Of a stretch of 64,000 bases of DNA, positions 55,311 through 64,000 are shown piece by piece. The notes under the pieces are model-generated. The model had not been told where the DNA came from. It worked only from the letters and a program-made list of their open reading frames with translations, and made no database searches. The DNA is taken from NCBI GenBank assembly GCA_950022655.1, contig OX465589.1, positions 28,869,970-28,933,969 on the forward strand. The letters are read 5' to 3'. The position numbers and the translations under genes are program-made. Source of the DNA: Alentia gelatinosa. Lineage: Eukaryota > Annelida > Polychaeta > Phyllodocida > Polynoidae. The stretch's first letter is position 1. Every line of letters begins with the position of its first letter.

Positions 55311-55695
55311 TGTGCTGTAACCAAAGCTAAGCACAAAGAATGTATATTTATGAAGATGAAAGTCTATTAAAATGTCGTTTTATTAAGTATTAAAAATAGG
55401 ATGTAATACGTATACATAAGTATTGAAATGTGACATATCGTGTATAAGTACCAAGAAGAAGAAACTATGATAACAAGTGTTTGTGTTTGGTATCAAGTGT
55501 TACAGTTAGGTATTAGTATTTAAGAGTGTTATTATTAGGAGTATTATCATTATGCACTCGGTGTTGAGTGTTAGTATTGAGAGTGTTATCATTATGCACT
55601 CACTGTTGAGTGCTGCTTTTGGGTGTTAGTATTGGCATTGAGTATTGGTGTTAAACAACATACATCGGTATTTAGTGTTAGTATTTGACACTACA
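55311..55695 (+). repeat. module X (complete copy before 5' LTR of A2)
   Basis: Same start TGTGCTG and end ACACTACA as at 47035-47458. Lacks one of the 35-bp TATTGCCATTACGCACTC-type units present there. Confidence 0.8.
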
Positions 55696-57213
55696 TGTTA
55701 AGGTGTTAATCATGGTTATCTACTAAGCCACGTTATAGGCTGGTTATACTTCAGGGTAGATAGCCATGACAGAAGCGATGTTCCTTATACTACTAGCTAG
55801 CCTCTGGGGAACACCGCGCTTCTGGGAATAGACCCTCTGACGTCACTGTGACGACTGAGGGTCGCCTCTGGAGTTCCCTGGGGAAGTCCCCTCTCAGGGT
55901 ATTCCCGAATTCCCGCAGTATTAACATAACCACGCGTGTCTCGGACCTGCGTGAACTTAAAACGAGATTCATTCCAAATTTCCCATGATCCTTTAGAAAA
56001 TGCTCATTTTCGATCTGCTCCCGAGCTGACCATATCGTCAGTCTCTACCACCATCTCCTGCGAATCGGACGCGTTCTGCTTGGCTCCGGATACCGGCAGA
56101 AGTGCGCGGATTCTGCAGTAATATTATATCAGATAGGAACAGCTAAGGCGTTTTGCCTAGCGGATTCGAATTTTAGAAAGTGACTTGGATTGGGACTCTC
56201 CAAGGACACGACTTCTGTAAAGGACTTATATAGGAATCTTCCAAACTATTAACCTTCACTCTTGAACGTCTTCACTTAATTAGTGATTGGACTTCACTTC
56301 TATTTCTCTCCAACTCTCCATTCGGAAGGATATATGTTTATTAGTGAATATATTCCTGTCAACTCTGAGTATGAGTTCTTTTACTCTTTGACAAGACTTC
56401 GGACATTGCTTACGAAGAACACAAACTTTGATTTAAGGTCACTTCCACTGATTACGTGGTTTACATCCGACACCTCATTAGGTCTGACCGTGTTGAGACT
56501 TTGGTGTCCGAATCTTCTACTGTCTACCAACGTCACTTTACTCATGAACTGACATAATCATACTGAACTTCTGATACGCTATTCTGCCTATGCCTTGTAG
56601 TACTTCTACTGTGAAACGTTTATGCCTTGATTAAAAGATTATCAAACAAACATCTATCTCGTCCTCATCCATGATAGTAAAGACACAAAACTAATAGTAT
56701 CTAGAGTTCATTTAATAATAAAATTAGATCTTTCCTACCTTAATTAAAGGTCTCATTAGGTGACCTTGCTGTGCGCAAGGGGTTACAGAGTCTGGTAGCC
56801 TTGCGTGCACACAGCCTTAGAGTTGCTCTTACCTTCCCCACAATGTTACATAACTAAATAGAAATATGATTACTATAATTATTTAATAACTTAACTCATT
56901 AATTAATAATTAAGAATACATATGATTACCTAATACTAGCGTGACCTACGGAGATAGGCGTAGTATCCATCTCTGTCACGAATCCACATATAGTAAATGA
57001 TTATGAATTACAAATAACGTAGCTAATTAGTCATTGGGTTGCGGACATTTGTTGGTCCATATCTCTGAATCATAGGAGGCGAATCTACGTCCATTTTGCC
57101 TTCGTTCACCGCTAGGTGTCGACACCATAGTTACAACTTAACTAAGATCTAATCAGTTTTTCATTTCTTGGCCACTATGTGCCGTAATTATTATCTGAGA
57201 TGTTTCAGTAGTT

Positions 57214-58396
57214 TTTTTTTTTTTAGGGTTTTTATTTATACTGGAGTAACCGGTTCGGAGTGGAACACTCCTATCCTCCACTGTCTCCAGTCTTAGCGAA
57301 TTCAGTTTTGCCAAAATGCCCAGATTATGGGCGTACAATGGTGGCAGGCTTAACTAGACAGGAATATATATCAACTTAGTTTATAGCATTGTACATCAGG
57401 GGAAACAGTTACCCCAAGTTTCAAAACAAAAGAACAGTATCGTTTCAGATTAACTTAATATCCACTACCGACTTGTGAGTCCTTCGTCCCATACACCACA
57501 TTCAACATTTGGATAGTCATGTGATATATCCTGTGCAGTACGACTAGTACTAGTATATAATAATACTTAAATAGTAAGTGGTGATCAATATATACAAGTG
57601 GAGTAGTCCTAGGACAAAACAGAAAGAAAGAGCAAGACATTATAGCTTTCACAAAGGCCAAGGGTAGCCGAAATGGATTAGTACATTTGTCGCTTTTTTA
57701 GGAGTTCATTTTTTTGCCAACTTGCGAACTGGTCCTTATCATCTAGGTTGCGAATTGCTGCGGGCAAGTCATTCCAAATTAACCCGGACTTGTATTCGGC
57801 AGACGCCATATATTTCGCTTTTGTAATATTCCTACTAATTGTCAGTACTGGGGCATTGTGCAATCGGGTTCTATTTGGGTTGTTGTCAGTAAATCTGGGG
57901 TTTTTTGAGCGGAGGTGTGCTAAAGCCAGCAGATGAGCATCCCTTCTGTCAGATAGATAGCTGACTTTGCAGCGCTTGTGAAGGTCATTTACATGGTCGT
58001 CCTTCCCTGCATTGGTACATATTCTAAGGCCCCTGTTTTGGAGTCGCTGGAGTTTTAAAAGAAGGCCAGAGTTTGTTTGGTGGAAAAGCACATCCCCATA
58101 TTCAGCGAAGGGTAAAACCTTGGCTTTGTAGATTTGAATAGCCTGTTTTTCTGATATGTATTTGCGAATGTGCGCTAGAAGAAACAGTTTATGGGCCATC
58201 TTGTGGCAAATGTGATCGATGTGTGCTTTATAACTGATTTTTTCGTCTAGGGTGATCCCTAGGTAGCTGTATTTGCTCACCTTTTCCAGTATTTTGTTAT
58301 TTAGGATAAGTTCGGGGATGTTTACTTTGGCTAGTCTTTGTCTGGTACCGAAGGACATGATTTTAGATTTAGCTGCATTCACAGTTAATCTGTTGT
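57214..58396 (-). mobile_element. 5'-truncated LINE inserted in LTR
   Basis: Minus strand, 3' end marked by a run of T on the plus strand from 57214. Flanked by TAGTT at 57209-57213 and 58397-58401, and uninterrupted LTR copies have this motif once. Contains the C-terminal part of an RT ORF and about 460 bp of 3' UTR. Confidence 0.85.
57678..58396 (-). pseudogene. LINE reverse transcriptase C-terminal fragment
   Basis: About 239 codons open to the stop at 57678. Motifs of the RT thumb: N-R-L-T-V-N-A-A-K-S-K, Y-S-Y-L-G-I-T-L-D, then L-Q-N-R-G-L-R-I-C and I-W-N-D-L-P. The catalytic palm is missing because of 5' truncation. Related to, but clearly a different family from, the NADAR-bearing LINE. 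Confidence 0.85.
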
Positions 58397-58581
58397 TAGT
58401 TCCTAACGTTGCCACTAGAAGTTTTAATAAAGTTTAGCCAAGTTAAGGAAGCCTTACACTAGGCGTCACTACGTTCTCACGTAGGACTTCTAAGTGTATA
58501 CGTGTAGACTTACAACTAGTCCTCCTCATCTTATGTATTAAAGTAATAACAACACTAATTAACCCTTAGCTACCAGAACAC

Positions 58582-58594
58582 TGGTGGAGAACCC
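58582..58594 (+). promoter_or_regulatory. primer binding site of element A2
   Basis: TGGTGGAGAACCC one base after the LTR, ending the TGG of the CCA complement. I did not identify the tRNA. Confidence 0.55.
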
Positions 58595-58730
58595 ATTTAT
58601 AAGGTAATTACATGTGTCTTCATGGTTTGAGTGTCTTTGATTGTTGTATAGTTTCACATGGCATTATGGTTCTGATTAGTATAACTCACAAGTGACTCAC
58701 TATCTACCGATTCCACTATGATTCCTGGCA

Positions 58731-60818
58731 ATGACTGGTCGTTTTCCAGTGCCTCATAAGACTAAAAGTGTTCAAGTACCTTCCTCGGATCGTACTTTAA
58801 GGAGTGCTCCGACTGTGATTAATACTCAAGATCAGTCTTCTCTGGGTGCTGGTGCAGCTGGTGGCCACAGTTCTCCAGCTACCTGTGAGGGGAGTACTCC
58901 CTCAGAACGTTTAGTCTGTCCTTCAGATTCTACATTATTTACGAGTCCTAATTCCTATTCGGACACTTCACAATCATCTAAAGTGTCTATAGACAGTTCT
59001 GACTTTTCTTCTGTTACTGGTGCCGTATCCAATGCGCGCGCACCTTCGGGTGTGGCACCAGATACACACGCTTCCAACGACCGCTTGGGCGGCCCGACAC
59101 CTACTAAGACGTTGTTGGAATCGACAAGCCACGATTCTGTCCTTCTCAGTGGCTACAGAACTGATATCCGGTCTGTAGGGACCTTCAAACCCGGTCAAAC
59201 CCCTACAGGTGGGCCTACGGCTTTGGTGCCCGACATACATGCACTTACCAGTGTAGCACCTAACCCTGCCGTAAGTCAATTTTCAACACCCCAGTCAAAT
59301 TTTGGTGCTGTTCAGAGACGAGAGTCGTCTTTTCAGGCGAGACAGCTGTTTGGGGATTCTTCAGATTATGATGATTCTACACGTGACAGTAATAGAGCAT
59401 TGTTGAGTGGTATTAAGGATTTTATTGGAGACACTGAGTCTGCTTCTGGCTCTATTTCCGATACAGATAATCTTCGAGACGTTTTAGAGACAGACTTGCC
59501 TAGTGGGACAGTCCCCTGGACTGATCAGCTGGCTGGTGGTGGTAACATTCAACCTGATAATTCTGCCTTAATCCAACAATTACCCAACATGAATGCTCAA
59601 CAAGGTCACGGCAATCAGGGCGCCCAGGGCCCTGCTGCTCAAGATGGCCAGGCACAAAGACCTCATATACCTCATATTAAAATACCTCAATTCTCAGGAC
59701 TCAGCAGTGAGCGTGTTGACATTTTCTTACATGACATGCACAGTGTTAGTAATATCTGTAACTGGCCGGATGCGCAGAAGGTGGCTATGACAGTACATGG
59801 CCTGAAGGGAGCTGCTGCTGACTGGGTACGCGCTCTCCCAGACAACAGAAAAGACACATACGATCATCTAAAAGCTGCTTTATTGGAATTGTTTGGTGAC
59901 AGTCATCCTTTGTGGCAGAGACATAAAGAGTTCTTTGCCCTGAAACAAGGCCCAGGACAGTCAGTGCTTGATTTTGCTGGCAAGTTGCGGCAAGAGCAGG
60001 CACGTACAGGTGTTGATGATGGCGCACTACTTGCAGTCTTTATAGCAGGTATTGACGCCGTCCTCGCGCATAATTTGGCTGTGATCAATCCAGGTAACTT
60101 CCAAGAAGCTGTGAACGCTGCTGCCAGATTGAGCTCTATCTCATCTGTGGCTTCATCTACAGCACTGTCGTCGGTGGCACGAAGCCTCCATTCTGTGTCT
60201 ACAAACAGGTCTCGTTCAGTTTCACCTGTCTCTCTATCCCCGGATCCCATTGTTGCTAAGCTGTGTGACAAAGTCGATGTGGTGTTGTCTATGCTGTCTA
60301 CAAGACCCCCGATGTCAAGACCCTGTGAGGCGTCTCTGATGAGCCGCCCCTACCAACAAGACCATCCCTCCCGCGACTTCTACCGTTCTGGTGACAACCG
60401 TGATCGTCGTCATGATGATCGCTGATATCGTTCACCATCTGCTGATCGGTGGCCTGGTGGCTATCGGTCAGAACAACGTCCGTGGACACCGCCCCCTACA
60501 TCTGGTGGACGTTCCTACTCGGCTCCAACGAATGGAGGCCGTCTCTTTGACTCTCCTTCCAGGCGTGCAGGTGGGCAGTCCCGCAGTCCGTCGCCAGGTA
60601 ATTGCCGGTACCAGTCTCCAAATGGGTACCGTGAGGCAGACAAGAGTAAGTATTGCTTGTTGCACAAGCAGTGTGGACACGTGACTGAAGAATGTAGGTG
60701 GATACATCAGCGCTTTGATGAGTATAATCATGTTAGAATTGACAAATCACGTAACAAATACTATCCGGCACGTAGATTGTCCTTTGACCATGGTAATAGT
60801 CGTCAGGGAAACGCTTAG
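58731..60818 (+). pseudogene. gag: gag of element A2, one internal stop
   Basis: Met at 58731, 150 bp after the primer site. Open to TGA at 60423-60425, then the same frame continues through the Arg/Ser/Pro-rich part and the C-x2-H-x4-H-x4-C knuckle (about 60654-60695) to TAG at 60816-60818. Next to the TGA there is an 18-bp stretch absent from A1. Capsid domain at about residues 300-450 as in A1. The only defect is the TGA if the end at 60818 is natural; A1 continues a little further, to 1823. Confidence 0.85.
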
Positions 60819-60928
60819 AGGGGTCCGCTTGCTCAGCAGAGCCGAAATTATTTCCCGTAAGTGGGCCCAGTAAAGATTCGAAAGTAAAGTCTGATCCGAT
60901 ATATGTACCTTTTGAGTTTAAAAATGTC

Positions 60929-61543
60929 TAGATTGATGCTCTGGTTGATACTAGTGCTAGTGATTGTTTTATCTCTCTGGAAAAGCTTAAAGACATACCT
61001 GATATTTGTATCATACATCGTGATACTTCCTGTGACTCTCCAGTGGTTTTGCCAGACTGCTCTAATATCAATATTCTATTTAAGGTTAGACTGGCCTTCA
61101 ATATTCAGAAAGTATATTTGGCCTTTGATTTCTATGTTTTGGATAAACTATCACCTGGTATTATTATGGGTAGAACATTGCTGGCTTCTATGAAAAGCAG
61201 TATTTCTGTTAGTCAGGGTACTGTTAAACTGTTTGGAGGTAACCCCATCTCTCCTACACAGACTATTTGTATGCAGCCTATGGCAGAGACGTTGTGTGCT
61301 GTGAATTCCTGGTTTCCAGTGGAATCCTGTGATGACAGTCCAGTATACTGCGCGCCTGCTGACATTTCACCCGTGTGTGTAGAAGCTGCCGTGAACACCG
61401 TAGGTAAAGGATGGTGGATTAAGCTGATGAACCCATGCAATGAACCCATTTCTGTTGGCCAGCATACTATTTTGGCTTTTGTTGATGATGAAACGACTGT
61501 ATTCGCTCAACCAAGGATGCCCGACGAATTTGACTTCTGGTGA
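60929..61543 (+). CDS. aspartic protease and linker of element A2
   Basis: Frame open from just after TAG at 60927-60929 to TGA at 61541-61543. Starts with the retropepsin active site D-T-S-A-S-D, where most families have D-T-G-A-S; the second half has the I-I-M-G-R-T-L-L motif corresponding to the I-L-G strand. A 100-residue linker with several Cys follows (W-F-P-V-E-S-C). Gag precedes it in another frame and pol follows in a +1 frame with a 20-bp overlap, so expression would need frameshifting or these are mutations. Confidence 0.7.
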
Positions 61544-64000
61544 CCCATGTTCTCTGTTTAATTTGGATAAGTTAAGTGACAGGGATCAAGCGAGATTTGA
61601 TTCAGCCAAGTCTGATATTGATTCTATTGACTTCTCGAAATCGTGTTTAGATCCTGAACAACTTGATAGATTTAAGAATATGTTAATTCGCAACAGAGCT
61701 AGTTTGGCCTTTGATATCTCTGAGTTGGGTCACTGTCCCATAAGTCCTATGACCATCAGGACTGATGATTCACAGGGTATAGCCCGTAGTAGACCGTACA
61801 GGTATGCCCCACAACAAATGGAGATTATTAATGCTCAGGTTCGAGAATTACTACGTTTAGGTGTGATTGAGCCGAGTGCAGCCCCATGGCGCAGCCCACT
61901 AGTGGTTGTTAAAAAGAAGGATGGGAAGAATCGTTTGTGCACTGATTATCGGTGGCTGAATTCCATCACTTACAAAGATAAATTTCCAATGCCTACAGCC
62001 AGGTTTCTGTATATGGCTTACAAACGCCCTACCATTTGGACTGCTTTAGATCTACTATCTGGTTACCATCAGTGTGAAATCGACGAAAATTCTCGTGATA
62101 AGACTACTTTTGAAGCTCCTGATGGTGTTTTTAGATACAAACGTGTTGCTTTTGGCTTAGTGAATGCCCCATGGCATTTTTCTAAAATCATGTCTATTGC
62201 TTTACGTGGCTTGATACCGAGAGTATGTCTAGCTTACCTCGATGACTTAATTATTTATGACAAGGATTTCGAGGATCATTTAGCTAATGTTGAACTTGTT
62301 TTGAAGGCACTAACTGCTGCTGGTCTCAAAGTTAAACTGTCGAAATGTGAATGGTGTCGTGATGAAATTAATTATCTTGGTCATTTGATAACTCCTGAAG
62401 GTTTGAAGATGCAACCTGTGATCATAGAGAGAGTAGAGTGTTTTAAAAGACCTCACAATGTCAAAACAGTCCGTTCCTTCTTAGGTCTTTGCAATTATTA
62501 TCGTGCATTTATTCCGAATTTTTCAAAATTAGCAATTCCTATGAATGCGCTCTTAAAGAAGGGTGCCCCGTTTAAGTGGAATGAAGAATGCGAATCTGCC
62601 TTCCTTGAGATAAAGACCAAGCTGATCTCACCGCCATTGCTGGTTCACCCTCAAATTGGTGGCCATTTCTACATTGTTAGTGATGCTTCTGATTATGCAT
62701 GTGGCACTGCTATTTGTCATATGGTTGATGATGTACTACATCCTGTTGCTTACTATGGTCATGCTTTGAACCCTGCTGAGACTTTGTATACAGTTACTGA
62801 AAAGGAAGCTCTTGCTATCATAAAAGTAACTAAACATTATGAAGATATGTTGCATGGCGCTAAACTTACGTTTGTCACAGATCATAGACCTTTAGTTGCA
62901 TTGCTAGATTCAGCTCATAAAGCTCCTAGTGCACGCCTTCGTAGGTGGGCTTTAGCCTTGTCTGATCTGGATTTTACTGTGGAATATACTCCAGGTAAAA
63001 ATCACCATCTACCTGATTTTCTGTCCAGAGTACATGGGCATGAGACCTCACTTGGTGAGTGTGAACCCCCTGTTGGTTCTGAGCTGTTTGGCCTACGAAT
63101 CACTGAATCTGGTTTGACTATTTCTGGGATTATAGAAGCTGAAAAGAATGATCCTGAGTGTTCTACTCTTATGGAGTATCTTGATTCGGCTGTACTGCCT
63201 TCGGTTATGTCTTCTGGTGTTTTGTGTAAATTTGATGGTCCTCGAGGAACAGAGAAACCTAGGAAGAATTTTGGACGCCCACGAATTGTGGTGCCTCTAA
63301 GTCTAGTTAGCGAAGTTTTGAAGCTGACACATGACAATATTATTTCAGGTGGTCATCTCGGTATTCAGAGTGTGACTGAAAGAGTTACTCTTGATTTCTA
63401 CTGGCGAAACATGCATAAAGATATCTGTCAGTATGTTCGAAGTTGTGAAGTTTGTGCAGTAAGAAAGAAAGTTCCACATTTTCAGGCTCCAGCTCAATCA
63501 TGGGAGCGACCCAGCTACCCGTTTCAGTGGGTTGCTACAGATTTTATAGGTCTTATGAAAACTGCTTTTGATGGTTCTAAGTACATTCTCACATTTATTG
63601 ATCTTTTGACGGGTTGGCCTGAAGCTTTTTGTACAATAGATAGTACCGCTGATACTACTGCTGAATACTTTGTGAAAGGTATTGTATGCAGGTATGGACG
63701 TGTAGAACATCTGCATTCCGATAGAGGTCCGAATTACCTATCTACTTTGTTTAACAAAGTAACTAAGCGTCTGGCTTGCAAACAAACGTTCACTTCAGGT
63801 GGCCAGCCTACTGGTAATGCCAGAGCTGAACATGGTCAGAAAGCTTTAGATGAAATAATGGCATGCTATATGGATGGTTCTTATGATAGGTGGCCAGAAG
63901 TTGTTCCGTATGCCTTATGGACAATTCGGTCAACTATCTCTGGCAGAACTGGCTTTGCCCCATATTCGCTGCTGTTTGGTAGGGATCCATTGTCAATGAA
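61521..64000 (+). CDS. pol: pol of element A2: RT, RNase H and integrase, open to window edge
   Basis: About 826 codons without a stop. RT: P-W-x-S-P-L-V-V-V-K-K-K-D-G, L-C-T-D-Y-R, F-G-L-V-N-A-P and the catalytic Y-L-D-D (near 62235). RNase H: V-S-D-A-S-D, E-K-E-A-L-A, V-T-D-H-R-P. Integrase: H-H-C-C zinc domain (63315-63460), then Asp in T-D-F-I-G-L, Asp in H-S-D-R-G-P and Glu in A-R-A-E-H-G-Q; the last two are 35 residues apart, the D35E spacing. The ORF leaves the window in the catalytic domain. All visible catalytic residues are present, so the enzyme part may be intact. Clade is clearly different from B and C. Confidence 0.9.

Larger units (their letters stand above)
55696..58580 (+). 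repeat. 5' LTR of element A2, split by a LINE fragment
   Basis: TGTTAAGGTG to CTACCAGAACA. Without the LINE (57214-58396 and one TAGTT) the LTR is about 1.7 kb, like 47459-49253. About 150 bp near 56360 is shorter than in the other copies. Confidence 0.85.
55696..64000 (+). mobile_element. Env-bearing-type Ty3/Gypsy element, copy A2 (3' end outside window)
   Basis: 5' LTR 55696-58580 (LINE insertion inside), primer site at 58582, gag 58731-60818, protease 60929-61543 and pol from 61521 to the window edge without a stop. Gag is nearly identical to A1, which carries env, so env is expected beyond 64000 but not seen. Confidence 0.88.

Overview
This is a eukaryotic, almost certainly metazoan, window made almost entirely of nested transposable elements. 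I see no convincing single-copy host gene, no rRNA, no tRNA and no CRISPR array. The mix of families (an Env-bearing Ty3/Gypsy element, large Ty3/Gypsy elements primed by tRNA-His, a Penelope-like element with GIY-YIG, and CR1/L2-type LINEs) fits an aquatic invertebrate. The sequence does not fix the phylum.

Layout. (1) 1-8916 is copy A1 of an Env-bearing Gypsy element: broken gag, protease stub, most of pol missing, a degenerate accessory region, a tail-to-tail pair of small genes (3107-3313 on +, 3314-3906 on -), a broken env with a baculovirus-F-type fusion protein (5587-8255), then a 3' module I call X (8711-8916). (2) 8917-33546 is a Penelope-like element (PLE) inserted into X. It has 205-bp terminal direct repeats, each with a hammerhead-like core, and an inverted tail. 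(3) A LINE on the minus strand (about 11421-30650) splits the PLE. Its ORF1 region encodes a coiled coil, an RRM-like domain, a NADAR domain and an SGNH hydrolase. Its ORF2 (endonuclease plus RT) is open. (4) Gypsy element B (11493-23888, minus strand, TSD CATG) splits the last codons of that ORF2. (5) Gypsy element C (33577-45642, plus strand, TSD GGAG), same family as B, sits 30 bp beyond the PLE in the rest of X. (6) 45643-46079 is the remainder of X and a deleted 3' LTR of A1. (7) 46080-52164 holds a stretch dense in RGGTCA motifs, another X plus LTR of family A, and mostly empty sequence with a PLE relic. (8) 52165-52716 is a solo LTR related to B/C. (9) 52737-55695 is an A-type LTR fragment followed by the small-gene pair in inverted orientation and X. 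(10) 55696-64000 is copy A2 of the Env-type element: 5' LTR (split by a truncated LINE), PBS, gag, protease and a pol that stays open to the window edge.

Insertion order inferred from nesting: A1, then PLE, then LINE, then B; C came after the PLE-free X existed. B LTRs differ at about 5 of 531 positions by eye, C LTRs at about 14 plus two small gaps, so B is the younger.

Most noteworthy are the NADAR plus SGNH architecture of the LINE, the conserved antisense gene in the Env-bearing element, the roughly 1,040-residue zinc-finger third ORF of the B/C family, the hammerhead-like core with a compensatory change in the PLE repeats, and a cluster of TGATC/GATCA dyads between the LINE ORFs.
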